A stretch of 64,000 nucleotides of DNA from assembly GCA_963695105.1 (NCBI GenBank), contig CAVOGC010000040.1, positions 79,140 to 143,139 of the forward strand, given 5' to 3'. The notes under the pieces are model-generated. The model was given only the letters and a program-made list of their open reading frames with translations. It was not told where the DNA came from and did no database searches. The position numbers and the translations under genes were made by a program. This document shows positions 42,429 through 52,471 of this stretch, piece by piece (the first letter of the stretch is position 1; each line of letters opens with the position of its first letter). The stretch is from Competibacter sp963695105 (GTDB lineage: Bacteria; Pseudomonadota; Gammaproteobacteria; Competibacterales; Competibacteraceae).

Positions 42429-44368
42429 ACGCCACCGTCGCGCCGCAAACCCCCGCGGCCGAGCCGCTCGCCCGGGGCATCTTCGCCGAACAGGTCCGGC
42501 TGCTGTACGCCCAAGCCCCGCTCGGCACGGTCGCCAGCCTGCTGATCGCGCCCATGCTGACGCTCATCCACTGGGATATCGTGCCGCGCGCGGTGCTGCT
42601 GGGCTGGCTGGCCCTGCTCGAAGCGACCCTCCTGGTCCGGCTGGCGCTGATCGTCGCCTTCCAGCGCCGCCGGGAACCGGACGCCGACGCCGACCGCTGG
42701 GCCCAGCGTTATACTTGGGCCTGCGCCGCCAGCGGCGTCTGCTGGGGCGGTTGCGTCGTCCTGCTGATCCTCGCGCCGTCCCTGGCGTACCAAAGCTTCA
42801 CCGCGCTGGTACTGGGCGGGGTGCTGATGGGCGGCGTGCTGACCATGACGCCGGTGCTGGCCACCTACACGGCCTACGCCCTGCCGCTGATGTTGCCGCC
42901 GGTGCTCTGGCTGCTGCTGCGGGACGATCCGCTGCGCACCGCCATGGGCGCCGCCGGCATCCTGTACCTGCTGCTGGCGCTGGGCACTGCCCGGCGCTAC
43001 CACCAGACGCTCGCCCGTTCGCTGCGGCTGGCGCTGGAAAACGCCGGGCTGGCCCAATCGTTCGCCGCGGCCAAGGAACAGACCGAGGCGGGCAACCGGC
43101 AACTGGCCGAGCAACAGGCGGCGCTGCGGAGCAGCGTGGAAGCCATGCGCGAACTGTACGAAGTCATTTCCATCCCGCGTCGCCACCCCGGCGACCAGAT
43201 TCAGGCCATGCTGGCGATGGGCTGCCAGCGCTTCGGGCTGACGATCGGCATCCTGTCCCATGTCGAAGATGACCGCTACGAAATCGTTCAGGCCATCACG
43301 CCCGGCGGTGAAATCAGCCGGGGAGACGTCTTCGCCCTCGGCGACACCTATTGCCGCGATACCCTGCGTGCCGGGGAGCCGCTGGGTTTCGAGCGCGCCT
43401 CGACCAGCGACTGGCGCCGGCATCCCTGTTACCTGAAACTCAAGCTGGAAGCCTATCTGGGCGCGCCGGTCCAGGTCGGCGAGCAAATCTACGGCACGCT
43501 CAACTTCTCCAACTTCCGGTCAAGATCGACGCCGTTCGCCGCCGTGGACCGCGAGTTGATCCAGCTCATGGCCCGCTGGGTGGGCAGCGCCCTCGAACAG
43601 GAGCAGATGGCAACGGCCGCTCAGCGGCAGCAGGCGCTGCTGGCCCACGCCTCGCGCCTCAATACCCTGGGCGAAATGGCCTCCGGGCTGGCGCACGAAA
43701 TCAATCAGCCGATCACCGCTATCTCCCTGTACGCCGAAGCCGGCCTGACCCGCTTGCGCGACGGTCCGGTCGAACCGGCCGATCTGCGGGAAACCCTGGA
43801 GAAAATCGCCGCGCAGAGCACCCGGACCCACACCATCATCCAGCAGGTCCGTCATTTCGCCCGCCAGAGCAAACCCCAATACCTCACGGTGCGGGTCAGC
43901 GCCCTGCTCGACGACATCGCCGACTTCCTGGACATGGAAACCCGTCGCCATCATGTCCATCTCCGCCAAGACATTGGTCCTGACTTGCCGCCCGTGCTGG
44001 CCGACCCCCTGCAAGTCCAGCAGGTAATTCTCAATCTGGTGCGCAACGCGGTGGACGCCACGGGCATGATCGACGGCCCGCGCGCCATCCTCCTTTCCGC
44101 CCGCCCCGGACCGGATGGGGTCGAACTCGCGGTTCAGGACAACGGCCCCGGCCTGGACCCCAGCCTGCTCAGGCAATTGCCGCACCCCTTTTTCACCACC
44201 AAGCCCGACGGCCTGGGTCTGGGGCTGTCGATCAGCCAATCCATCGTCGAAGCCCACGGCGGCCGGCTGTGGGCCACGCCCAATCGGGACTCCGGCGCCA
44301 CTTTCCACTTTACCCTGCCCGCCGCCGCCCGGATCCACCGTCCCGAACGGGCGGAACTGATCCTCTAA
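42425..44368 (+). CDS. Membrane histidine kinase with GAF domain
   Basis: 647 residues from a GTG at 42425, chosen because it overlaps the previous stop (GTGA) and keeps the whole membrane domain. The N-terminal six or so helices (about 35-195) form a MASE-like sensor. A short coiled coil (about 200-240) and a GAF domain (about 245-395) follow. The HisKA box is SGLAHEINQPITAIS with His424, as in FixL-type kinases. The ATPase domain has NLVRNAVDA, DNGPGLDP and FFTTKPDGLGLGLSIS. It is likely a membrane sensor feeding the FixJ-type regulator at 46353, in parallel with the next kinase. Confidence 0.88.
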   Translation: MNATVAPQTPAAEPLARGIFAEQVRLLYAQAPLGTVASLLIAPMLTLIHWDIVPRAVLLGWLALLEATLLVRLALIVAFQRRREPDADADRWAQRYTWACAASGVCWGGCVVLLILAPSLAYQSFTALVLGGVLMGGVLTMTPVLATYTAYALPLMLPPVLWLLLRDDPLRTAMGAAGILYLLLALGTARRYHQTLARSLRLALENAGLAQSFAAAKEQTEAGNRQLAEQQAALRSSVEAMRELYEVISIPRRHPGDQIQAMLAMGCQRFGLTIGILSHVEDDRYEIVQAITPGGEISRGDVFALGDTYCRDTLRAGEPLGFERASTSDWRRHPCYLKLKLEAYLGAPVQVGEQIYGTLNFSNFRSRSTPFAAVDRELIQLMARWVGSALEQEQMATAAQRQQALLAHASRLNTLGEMASGLAHEINQPITAISLYAEAGLTRLRDGPVEPADLRETLEKIAAQSTRTHTIIQQVRHFARQSKPQYLTVRVSALLDDIADFLDMETRRHHVHLRQDIGPDLPPVLADPLQVQQVILNLVRNAVDATGMIDGPRAILLSARPGPDGVELAVQDNGPGLDPSLLRQLPHPFFTTKPDGLGLGLSISQSIVEAHGGRLWATPNRDSGATFHFTLPAAARIHRPERAELIL

Positions 44369-44397
44369 TCCGCGGCCGACCGCCGGGAAACCACCGC

Positions 44398-46356
44398 ATG
44401 ACGCACTTCGACAAAGCCGCTCTCCGAGGCGTCTTCCGTTTCCGGCCCCGCGTCCCGCCGGCTTCGGACGATCCGGCCGCGCCGTCGTCGGACTCGCGGC
44501 GCAAGCGCTTGCGCCGCTTCAGCGTCTATCCCGCGCTCATCGCCTCGATCTACGTCGGCGGTGGCCTGTTCTGGGTGCTGGGCGGCGACCCGCTGCTGAG
44601 CGCGTGGCTGGCCGAGGCGGGTCCCCCGCCGGTGCTGGGGCCGCTCGCGAACATCCTGGTGGTCGCCGCCAGCGGCGGCCTGCTGTACGGGCTGCTGCGG
44701 CATTACGTCAAGACGGCGCACCGCGCCGATCTGGCCCAGGACATGCGGCTGGCGGAATTCATTGAAATGATCACCGACGTGGCCTTCATCAAGGACCGCG
44801 AAGGCCGCTACCTGCTATTCAACTCGGCGGGCGAGCGCCTGGTCGGGCGGCCCTTGAACGAATGTCTGGGCCAGGACGACCGCGCGCTGTTCCCCGCCGA
44901 AATCGCCCCGAAGCTGATGGAGGCGGACCGCCGGGTCATCGCCAGCGGCCACCTGCTAAGCAGTGAAGACACCTTCGACATCCGCGGCGAACGCCGCATA
45001 TTCCAGTCGACCAAATGGCCCTATCGCGATGCCGACGGCCGCATCATCGGCATCATCGGCATTGCTCGCGACACCACCGAGCGGAAGCGGGCCGAAGAGC
45101 AGTCGTGGCGCACCCGTGAAGAACTGGAAACCCGGGTGCGGGAGCGCACCGCCGAACTGGTGGCCACCAACCAGACCCTGGAGCGGCAGATCGCCGCCCG
45201 CGTGCAAACCGAAATCGCCCTGCGCGACAGCGAGGAGCGCTTTCGCCAGCTCGCCGAGCACATCCGCGAGGTATTTTGGGTATATGACATCGTGCAAGAA
45301 CGGCTCCTGTACGTCAGCCCGGCCTACGCGGAGATCTGGGGACGCGCCGTGCAAAATTTTCAGGAACGGCCGCTGGACTGGCTGGAGGCCGTCCACCCCG
45401 ACGATCGCGCGCGCATTCAGGCGGCGCACGCCGCCAAGCTGGAATCGGGCCGGATCGACGAAGAGTACCGCATCGTCCGCCCGGATGGCGCGGTCCGCTG
45501 GATCTGGGATCGCGGCTTTCCCATCCGCGACGCGGCCGGTCATGTGTATCGCATCGCCGGTTTGGCCGAGGACATCACCGCCCGCAAGCTGGCCGAGGAC
45601 CAACTGCGGCGGCAGCAAGTGGAACTGGCCAAGATGTCGCGGCTCAGCCTGGCGGTCGAACTGGCCTCCAACCTGGCTCACGAACTCAACCAGCCGCTGG
45701 CGGCCATCGTGGCCTACACCCAGGCGGGCCTAACCCTGCTGCGGGAGGATGTCACCGATCCTCGCGAGCTGACCGGCACGCTGGAGGAAGTGGTCAATCA
45801 AGGATTGCGGGCCGGCGGCATCATCCGCCACTTGCGCGGGTTGGTGCAGAAACATCCGGCCGCCCAAACCGAAATCGACCTCAACGCCCTGATCCGCGCG
45901 GTGGTTCACTACGCGCAACTGGAACTGCGCCAGGCCGGCATCACGGTGCGGCTGGAACTGACGGAACCGCTACCGGCCATCCTGGCCGACGATATTCAAA
46001 TCCAGTTGGCGGTGCTCTACCTGGTCCGCAACGCCATCGAGGCCATGCAGGCCCAGAGCAGCGAACCGCGCGAACTGCTGCTGCGCACCGCCCCGCTCGA
46101 TGCCGGGTCCGTGCTCGCCACCGTCCGCGATACCGGGCACGGCTTCAGCCCGGAAGTAGCCGAACGACTGTTTCAGCCGTTCTTCACCACCAAGCCCGGC
46201 GGCATGGGGTTGGGTTTGTCGGTCAGCCGCTCGCTGGTCGAATCCCAGGGCGGGCAGGTATGGGCCACACCCAATCCCGACCGCGGGGCCTCGTTCCATT
46301 TCACCCTGCCGGTTTATACTCACTACCGATGGCCACCCGCACCCGCACCCGCATGA
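44398..46356 (+). CDS. Membrane PAS-PAS histidine kinase
   Basis: 652 residues from the ATG at 44398. Two membrane helices (about 42-62 and 80-100) are followed by a first PAS domain (about 120-235, ending GIARDTTERKRAEEQ), a coiled coil, and a second PAS with PAC (about 280-405, ending GLAEDITARKLAEDQL). The HisKA box is ASNLAHELNQPLAAI with His428. The ATPase domain has LVRNAIEAM, DTGHGFSP and FFTTKPGGMGLGLSVS. The kinase core is homologous to that of the preceding kinase, pointing to duplication. The stop overlaps the regulator start by four bases. Confidence 0.9.
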   Translation: MTHFDKAALRGVFRFRPRVPPASDDPAAPSSDSRRKRLRRFSVYPALIASIYVGGGLFWVLGGDPLLSAWLAEAGPPPVLGPLANILVVAASGGLLYGLLRHYVKTAHRADLAQDMRLAEFIEMITDVAFIKDREGRYLLFNSAGERLVGRPLNECLGQDDRALFPAEIAPKLMEADRRVIASGHLLSSEDTFDIRGERRIFQSTKWPYRDADGRIIGIIGIARDTTERKRAEEQSWRTREELETRVRERTAELVATNQTLERQIAARVQTEIALRDSEERFRQLAEHIREVFWVYDIVQERLLYVSPAYAEIWGRAVQNFQERPLDWLEAVHPDDRARIQAAHAAKLESGRIDEEYRIVRPDGAVRWIWDRGFPIRDAAGHVYRIAGLAEDITARKLAEDQLRRQQVELAKMSRLSLAVELASNLAHELNQPLAAIVAYTQAGLTLLREDVTDPRELTGTLEEVVNQGLRAGGIIRHLRGLVQKHPAAQTEIDLNALIRAVVHYAQLELRQAGITVRLELTEPLPAILADDIQIQLAVLYLVRNAIEAMQAQSSEPRELLLRTAPLDAGSVLATVRDTGHGFSPEVAERLFQPFFTTKPGGMGLGLSVSRSLVESQGGQVWATPNPDRGASFHFTLPVYTHYRWPPAPAPA

Positions 46357-46973
46357 ACGAAATCGCTTCCACCGTTTTTCTCGTCGACGACGACCAAGCG
46401 GTGCGCGACGCGGTCGGCCTGCTGCTGCGGACGACCGGACTGAACGTGGAATCCTTCGCCAGCGCCGCCGACTTTCTCGCATCCGACGGTGTCCGGCGAC
46501 CCGGCTGCCTGCTGCTGGACGTGCGCATGCCGGGCATGAGCGGCCTGGATCTGCAGAAACAGTTGCGGGATCAGGGCCATCGAATTCCGATCATCTTCAT
46601 GACCGGCCACGGCGACGTACCCATGGCGACCCGGGCGATGAAGGCCGGCGCGTTCGACTTCATCGAAAAGCCGTTTCAGGGGCAAACGCTGCTGGTGCGT
46701 GTCCGGGAAGCGCTGGAACGCGATACCTGCGAGCGTCGCCGCCAAACCCAACGCAGCGAGGCGGCGGCTCGGATGGCGCGGCTGTCGCCGCGCGAGCGGG
46801 AGGTGCTGGAGCGGGTGGCGGCCGGTCAGTACAACAAGGTGATCGCCGCCAACCTCGGCATCAGCCTGTCCACGGTGGAAATCCACCGCAAGCGGGTGAT
46901 GGAGAAACTGGAGGCGGACTCGCTCTCCGATCTGATTCGAACCCTGGCGCTACTGGATGAAGGGGAAGCGTAG
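46353..46973 (+). CDS. FixJ/NarL-type response regulator
   Basis: 206 residues from the ATG at 46353, in ATGA overlap with the kinase stop. An upstream ATG at 46329 is less likely. The receiver has acidic residues 12-14, Asp56 in LLLDVRMPGMSG, Thr in MTGHGDVPMA and Lys in FIEKPFQ. The LuxR-type output helix-turn-helix is LSPREREVLERVAAGQYNKV followed by LGISLSTVEIHRKRV. It is the transcriptional output for the two upstream kinases. Its targets are unknown; the linked copA is an obvious candidate. Confidence 0.92.
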   Translation: MNEIASTVFLVDDDQAVRDAVGLLLRTTGLNVESFASAADFLASDGVRRPGCLLLDVRMPGMSGLDLQKQLRDQGHRIPIIFMTGHGDVPMATRAMKAGAFDFIEKPFQGQTLLVRVREALERDTCERRRQTQRSEAAARMARLSPREREVLERVAAGQYNKVIAANLGISLSTVEIHRKRVMEKLEADSLSDLIRTLALLDEGEA

Positions 46974-47000
46974 CCCACCGCCCAATTCCAAGGCCGGCAA

Positions 47001-47774
47001 TCATTCGGCCGGGCGGCGGCGCGCCACAACGGATTGCAGCGCCGCCCGCGCCTCCGGCGAGCGCAGCCGTTCGGTGAAATACCGGCCTTCCAGGGCAATC
47101 CGGTCCCGCACGGCCTCGGCCTCGGCCTGCTTCAGCAGCATTTTGCTCAGCCGTACCGCCGCCGCCGGCTGCCGCGCCAGTCGTTGGGCCTGCGCCAGCG
47201 CCAGTTCCAGCGTTGCCTCCGCATCGGCGCCGATACCGTTGATCAACCCCCAGTCCAGGGCCTGTTCGGCGCTGAACGGCTGGCCCAGCAGCAGCAGTTC
47301 GGCCGCTCGCGGGTAGCCGATCAGGCGCGGCAATAACAGGCTGGAACCGGCCTCCGGGCACAGTCCGAGACTGACGAATGGCAATTGCAGCGCCGCGCCG
47401 GCACGGACGTAGATCAGATCGCAGTGCAGCAGCAGCGTCACCCCGATGCCGGCCGCGACGCCGTTGACCGCCGCCACCAACGGCTTCTCGAACCGGTGCA
47501 GCGCCGCCAGAAAACGAAACACCGGGCTGTTCTCTCCCTCCGGCGGCGCCGCCAGAAAATCGGCGATATCGTTGCCGCTGGTAAAACTGTCGCCGCCGCC
47601 GGTCAACACCACGACCCGAACGTCCGGGTCCCGGACCGCTTCCGCCAGCGTTGCGGTCAGGGCCGCGTACATCGCCAGCGTCAGGGCGTTCTTCTTTTCG
47701 GGCCGCTGAATCCGCGCCAGCAAGACCTCGTCCCGCCTTTCCGTTACGATCTCCGGCACCTTTGTTTCCACCAT
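47001..47774 (-). CDS. Enoyl-CoA hydratase/isomerase family protein
   Basis: 257 residues from the ATG at 47774. It has a crotonase fold with RPEKKNALTLAMYAALTATL, the first oxyanion-hole strand TGGGDSFTSGNDIADF and the second, AAVNGVAAGIGVTLLLHCDL. The usual hydratase Glu at the 'LGLCPEAGSSLLLPRLIG' segment is present (PEAG), consistent with a hydratase or an isomerase-type member. It is a single gene, converging with the response regulator. The exact substrate is open. Confidence 0.87.
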   Translation of the reverse strand: MVETKVPEIVTERRDEVLLARIQRPEKKNALTLAMYAALTATLAEAVRDPDVRVVVLTGGGDSFTSGNDIADFLAAPPEGENSPVFRFLAALHRFEKPLVAAVNGVAAGIGVTLLLHCDLIYVRAGAALQLPFVSLGLCPEAGSSLLLPRLIGYPRAAELLLLGQPFSAEQALDWGLINGIGADAEATLELALAQAQRLARQPAAAVRLSKMLLKQAEAEAVRDRIALEGRYFTERLRSPEARAALQSVVARRRPAE

Positions 47775-47906
47775 GGCAAGCACTCCCACAGGCTGATGTT
47801 GCTCCCCAACTCCGCCACGCCAACCTCTTGCAAGGCCGCGGCGCGGCGACCCTACATTCGACAATTCAACCGGCGCCGGCCCGCAACCTCGACCACAGGC
47901 AAGCTC

Positions 47907-49244
47907 ATGAATTTCGCAAACAGCGTACTACTGACCGATCTTTACCAACTGACCATGCTCCAGACCTACTACGCCGAACGCATGCAAGAAACGGCTGTGT
48001 TCGAGCTGTTCGCCCGCCGGTTGCCTCCCGAGCGGGGGTTCCTGCTCGCCGCCGGTCTGGAGCAGGCGCTGGATTATCTGGAAAACCTGCGGTTCACCAC
48101 CGAGGAACTGGACTGGCTGGCCGGTTGTGGCCGCTTCAGCCCGCAATTCGTGGCCTCGCTGGAAGACTTTCGCTTCACCGGCGCGGTGCATGCGCTGCCG
48201 GAAGGGACCGCGTTTTTCGCCAACGAACCGATCCTGCGGGTCGTCGCCCCGCTGCCCGAGGCGCAACTGGTGGAAAGCCGGCTCATCAACCTGCTTCATT
48301 ATCAAACCCTGATCGCCTCCAAGGCCGCCCGCTGCGTGCTGGCCGCGCCCGGCAAGCTGCTGGTGGATTTCGGCATGCGCCGCGCCCACGGCGCCGAGGC
48401 GGCCCTGTTCGCCGCCCGAGCGGCCTATCTGGCCGGCTTTGCCGGCAGCGCCACCGTACTGGCCGGCATGCGCTTCGATATTCCCGTGTTCGGCACCATG
48501 GCCCACTCCCTGATCCAGGCCCATGATCGGGAGGAAGACGCTTTCGAACACTTCGCCGCCGCGCAGCCCGGCAACGTGGTGCTGCTGCTCGACACCTACG
48601 ACACCGAGGCCGCCGCCGGCAAGCTGGTCGCGCTGGCCCCCCGCCTGCGCGAGCGCGGCATCGGAATCAGAGGCGTGCGCATCGACAGCGGCGACCTGGC
48701 CGAACACGCCCGCCGGGTCAGAGCCATCCTCGACGCCGGCGGTTTGGCGCAAGTCACCATCCTGGCCAGCGGCGATCTCGACGAATACCGCCTGCGCGAG
48801 TTGCTGGCCGCGGGGGCGCCGATCGACGGCTTCGGCATCGGCACCCGGCTGGATGCGTCCACCGATGCTCCGACGCTGGATCTGGTTTACAAGCTACAGG
48901 AATATGCCGGCCGACCCCGGCGCAAGCGTTCCGAGGGCAAGGCCACCTGGCCCGGCCGTAAGCAGATATACCGACAGCGCGCGACGGACGGCGCGCTGAC
49001 CGGCGACTGCCTGGGTCTGGAAGAGGCGCAGCGACCGGGCGAACCCTTACTGATCAAGGTGATGGAAAACGGCCGCCGGCTGACGCCGCCGGAACCGCTG
49101 AGCGCCAGCCGCGACCGGGTGCGCGCGCAACTGGCGACGCTACCGTCCGCCCTGCGCGCCGGCCAAGGCGAACCACCCTACCCGGTCGAGATCGCCCTGG
49201 AGCTGCGCGAACTGGCCACCCGGCTGGATCGGGAACCTCACTGA
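47907..49244 (+). CDS. pncB: Nicotinate phosphoribosyltransferase
   Basis: 445 residues from the ATG at 47907. It converts nicotinate and PRPP (with ATP) to nicotinate mononucleotide in the NAD salvage pathway. Family features are LLTDLYQLTMLQTYYAERM at the N terminus, LLAAGLEQALDYLENLRF, the FGMRRAHGAEAALFAARAAY segment with the phosphorylatable His region, GTMAHSLIQAHD, and the PRPP-binding IRGVRIDSGDLAEHARRV. It is divergent from the enoyl-CoA hydratase gene. Confidence 0.94.
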   Translation: MNFANSVLLTDLYQLTMLQTYYAERMQETAVFELFARRLPPERGFLLAAGLEQALDYLENLRFTTEELDWLAGCGRFSPQFVASLEDFRFTGAVHALPEGTAFFANEPILRVVAPLPEAQLVESRLINLLHYQTLIASKAARCVLAAPGKLLVDFGMRRAHGAEAALFAARAAYLAGFAGSATVLAGMRFDIPVFGTMAHSLIQAHDREEDAFEHFAAAQPGNVVLLLDTYDTEAAAGKLVALAPRLRERGIGIRGVRIDSGDLAEHARRVRAILDAGGLAQVTILASGDLDEYRLRELLAAGAPIDGFGIGTRLDASTDAPTLDLVYKLQEYAGRPRRKRSEGKATWPGRKQIYRQRATDGALTGDCLGLEEAQRPGEPLLIKVMENGRRLTPPEPLSASRDRVRAQLATLPSALRAGQGEPPYPVEIALELRELATRLDREPH

Positions 49245-49384
49245 TCCTCATCCATCACCGATCACGGACCCGACCACAAACCCATCTTTGATCGTGCGCT
49301 CTCCAAACCGCGCTAGGCGCTCGCGGCCGAACCGGTATATGCTACGCTGCACTGCAACATCACTGACCCCACGAGGGAACGGTC

Positions 49385-51547
49385 ATGGCCACCGCAATTC
49401 TTGTCGTCCCCACCGAACAACGGGTCGGGTTGACCACCGTCGCCCTGGGTCTGGTGCATGCGCTCGACCGCAAGGGCATTCCGGTCGGTTTCTGCAAACC
49501 CATCGGCCAGCCACACGCCACCGACACCGGACCGGAACGCTCGACCCGACTGGCGCGCGCCGTCACCAGCCTGAACCCGCCCGAACCGATCCCGGTCGCC
49601 GAGGCGGAAAGCCTGCTTGGCCACGACCGGGAAAACATCCTGCTGGAGGAGGTTATCGCCCGCTACGAGCGCGCGGCCCAGAAAGCCAGCGTGGTGGTGG
49701 TCGAAGGCTTGGTGGATACCGAGGAACGGTCCTACGGCACTCATCTGAACGCCAGAATGGCGCAGAGCCTGGATGCCCGGATCATCATTGTCGCCGCGCC
49801 CGGCCGCGATAGACCGCGCCAGGTCGCCGAAACGGTGGAAGTGGCGGCCCAGGCCTACGGCGGCATCCGTCACGAGCGGATGATCGGCTGCATCGTCAAC
49901 CTGCTGGACGCGCCGGTGGACCCCACCGGTCATATCCGTTTCGATTTCAGCCGCGCCGAGGATATTGTCGACCAGGGCCACGAGGCCGAACTGCAAGCCG
50001 AGTGCGCCCGACGCTGGCCGGAGACCTTCAAGCTGCTGGGGTGCATCCCCTGGCAACGCGAACTGATCGCGCCGCGCGTGCAGGACATCAGGCACATGAT
50101 CGGCGCGCAAATCCTCAACGAAGGCCAGTTGGACCGCCGCGTCACCCATGTCGCGCTGGGCGCCCGCACCCTGGCCAACAGTTGCCAGGATCTGCGCGCC
50201 GGCGCGATGGTGATCATGCCAGGCGACCGCGAAGACCTGCTGCTGGCCACCTGCATGGCGGCGATCAGCGGCACCCACGTCGCGGCCGTGCTGCTCACCG
50301 GCGGGATCAAGCCCGACCCGCGGGTGTGGAAGCTGTGCGGCCCGGCGTTCGAAGCCGGCCTGCCGGTACTGACCATCCCCTACAGCACCATGCAATCGGT
50401 GCTGTACCTGCCCTACATCAACCTGGAAGTCCCACTCGACGATCACGACCGGATGCAGCGGGCGGTGGAAACGGTCGCCTCGCACATCACCCTGGACTGG
50501 CAGGAACCGCTCCTGACCACGATCCAAGAACGGCGGCTCAGCCCGCCGGCTTTCCGCCACATGCTGGTGGAGCGCGCCCGCCGCGCCAACAAGCGCATCA
50601 TCCTGCCCGAGGGCAACGAACCGCGCACCATCGAGGCGGCGATCATCTGTCACCAGCGCGACATCGCCCGCTGCGTGCTGATGGGCGACGCCGGCCGCAT
50701 GCACCGACTGTCGGCCCGTCGCGGCATGATCATCCCGCCGGGCATCGAGATCATCGATCCCGCCCAGATCGACCCGCGCTACATCGACGCGATGGTGGAA
50801 CTGCGCCAGGACAAGGGGCTAAGCCCCGGTCTGGCCGAGGAACAACTGCACGACGCGGTCGTGCTGGGCACCATGATGCTGCAACTGGACGAAGTGGACG
50901 GGCTGGTGTCCGGCGCGGTGCACACCACCGCCAACACCATCCGCCCGGCCCTGCAACTGATCAAGACCGCGCCCGGAGTCAAGCTGGTGTCGTCGATCTT
51001 CTTCATGTGCCTGCCGGAACAGGTGCTGGTCTATGGCGATTGCGCCATCAACATCGACCCCAACGCCGAGGAGCTGGCCGACATCGCCATTCAAAGCGCC
51101 GAGTCGGCCCAAGCCTTCGGCATCCCACCGCGAGTGGCGATGCTGAGCTACAGCACCGGCACCTCCGGCGCCGGCAGCAACGTGGAAAAGGTCAAGGAAG
51201 CGACCCGCATCGCCCGCGAGCGGCGGCCGGATCTGCTGATCGACGGCCCCTTGCAGTACGACGCGGCGGCGATCAAGGCGGTGGCCCAAAGCAAGGCGCC
51301 CGACAGTCAGGTCGCCGGCCGGGCCACGGTATTCATCTTCCCCGACCTCAATGCCGGCAATACGACATACAAGGCGGTGCAGCGCAGCGCCGACGTGATC
51401 AGCATCGGCCCGATGCTGCAAGGGCTGCGCAAACCGGTGAACGATCTGTCGCGCGGGGCGCTGGTGGAAGACATCGTGTTCACCATCGCCCTGACCGCGA
51501 TTCAGGCCGAACAGGCGGCGGAACGGGAGCGCGCCGCCCGACGCTGA
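49385..51547 (+). CDS. pta: Phosphate acetyltransferase, long form
   Basis: 720 residues, as for E. coli Pta. The N-terminal P-loop-derived domain (about 1-190; ILVVPTEQRVGLTTVALGLV), a DRTGG-like middle domain (about 215-330) and the C-terminal catalytic PTA domain (about 390-715) are complete. The latter has LPEGNEPRTIEAAI, GLVSGAVHTTANTIRPALQL, SYSTGTSGAGSNVEKV and FPDLNAGNTTYKAVQR. It interconverts acetyl-CoA and acetyl phosphate. No ackA is adjacent. It converges tightly with the methyltransferase gene (four-base gap). Confidence 0.96.
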   Translation: MATAILVVPTEQRVGLTTVALGLVHALDRKGIPVGFCKPIGQPHATDTGPERSTRLARAVTSLNPPEPIPVAEAESLLGHDRENILLEEVIARYERAAQKASVVVVEGLVDTEERSYGTHLNARMAQSLDARIIIVAAPGRDRPRQVAETVEVAAQAYGGIRHERMIGCIVNLLDAPVDPTGHIRFDFSRAEDIVDQGHEAELQAECARRWPETFKLLGCIPWQRELIAPRVQDIRHMIGAQILNEGQLDRRVTHVALGARTLANSCQDLRAGAMVIMPGDREDLLLATCMAAISGTHVAAVLLTGGIKPDPRVWKLCGPAFEAGLPVLTIPYSTMQSVLYLPYINLEVPLDDHDRMQRAVETVASHITLDWQEPLLTTIQERRLSPPAFRHMLVERARRANKRIILPEGNEPRTIEAAIICHQRDIARCVLMGDAGRMHRLSARRGMIIPPGIEIIDPAQIDPRYIDAMVELRQDKGLSPGLAEEQLHDAVVLGTMMLQLDEVDGLVSGAVHTTANTIRPALQLIKTAPGVKLVSSIFFMCLPEQVLVYGDCAINIDPNAEELADIAIQSAESAQAFGIPPRVAMLSYSTGTSGAGSNVEKVKEATRIARERRPDLLIDGPLQYDAAAIKAVAQSKAPDSQVAGRATVFIFPDLNAGNTTYKAVQRSADVISIGPMLQGLRKPVNDLSRGALVEDIVFTIALTAIQAEQAAERERAARR

Positions 51548-51551
51548 TTCT

Positions 51552-52148
51552 TCACTCCCGTTCGAACACTTCCACCCGGGCCGGCGGCAGATTGCTCCAG
51601 ACGATTTTGCTGGACCGCCGCCGGAAGTGGGGCAGCAGGCCGAGATGGGTGCCGCGCAGGTCGTAGGTGTATTGCACCAGCAGGCCGCCGGCATCGAGCA
51701 GGGTTTCGAACTGATGGCTGACGGCGCGGGTGACGGCGGGTGGCAAGGAACGCAGGGGCAAGCTGGAAACGATGCCACCGACGCCCCGCGAGCGGTCATG
51801 GCCCAGCAGTTGCGCCAGTTGGGCGGCGTCTCCCTGCACGACTCGCAATTGCGGAAAACGCTGGCGCAGGTGGTTGACCAGCGTCGGCGAACGTTCGATC
51901 ACCACCAGCTTCCACGGCGGCACTCCGCGCTTGAGCAGGGCGGCGGTCACCGCGCCGGTTCCCCCGCCCAATTCCACCACCAGCCCGTCCCGATCCAGCG
52001 GCACCCGCGAGGCCATGCAGCTCGCCAGCGCCGGCGCGCTGGGGCAGGCCGCCCCCATGGCGCGCGGGTTGGCCCAGATTTCTCGCGTGAACAACGCCAG
52101 CGACGCGGCGCCGGGGTTTTGCATCAACACCTTCACCAAACGTTTCAT
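51552..52148 (-). CDS. Class I SAM methyltransferase, phospholipid N-methyltransferase-like
   Basis: 198 residues. The start LFTREIWANPRAMGAACPSA and motif I LVVELGGGTGAVTAALLKRG, then VVIERSPTLVNHLRQRFP and VQGDAAQLAQLL, match the PmtA/KsgA-like group of Rossmann methyltransferases. Those methylate phosphatidylethanolamine (PmtA) or act on rRNA (KsgA). The GIVSSLPLRSLP motif after the fold favours the lipid-type subgroup, which I infer rather than show. Single gene. Confidence 0.75.
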   Translation of the reverse strand: MKRLVKVLMQNPGAASLALFTREIWANPRAMGAACPSAPALASCMASRVPLDRDGLVVELGGGTGAVTAALLKRGVPPWKLVVIERSPTLVNHLRQRFPQLRVVQGDAAQLAQLLGHDRSRGVGGIVSSLPLRSLPPAVTRAVSHQFETLLDAGGLLVQYTYDLRGTHLGLLPHFRRRSSKIVWSNLPPARVEVFERE

Positions 52149-52471
52149 ACCCTACCTAGTTTCAAAATCCAGAGAACCGCTCATCGACACGTAAAGTCGT
52201 GTGTTGCGCGATGGCGACCGGAACATTCACCCAGCGGAAGTATCGCCGCGCCGACAACCGATGTGACAGTTGGCCGGCCGGGCGCGGGCATTTTAATCGA
52301 TATCCACCGCTTTGATAGCGGGATATCGATCACGGCAAGGCGACGCGCCGCAATCCGCTTCCACGGGCCGCCGACAGCGCGGGAAATTATTGGCGGAACG
52401 GGCGATCGGCGGGAACCGGATGGATGGGCGGGCACGGCGCCCCGCCAGCCGGACCGGTGGTGCAAGCGACA
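52149..52471. other. Intergenic region
   Basis: 323 bases with no convincing gene in any frame; the small frames have skewed composition. The promoter of the methyltransferase gene should lie at the left end. No clear terminator or repeat was found. Confidence 0.45.
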
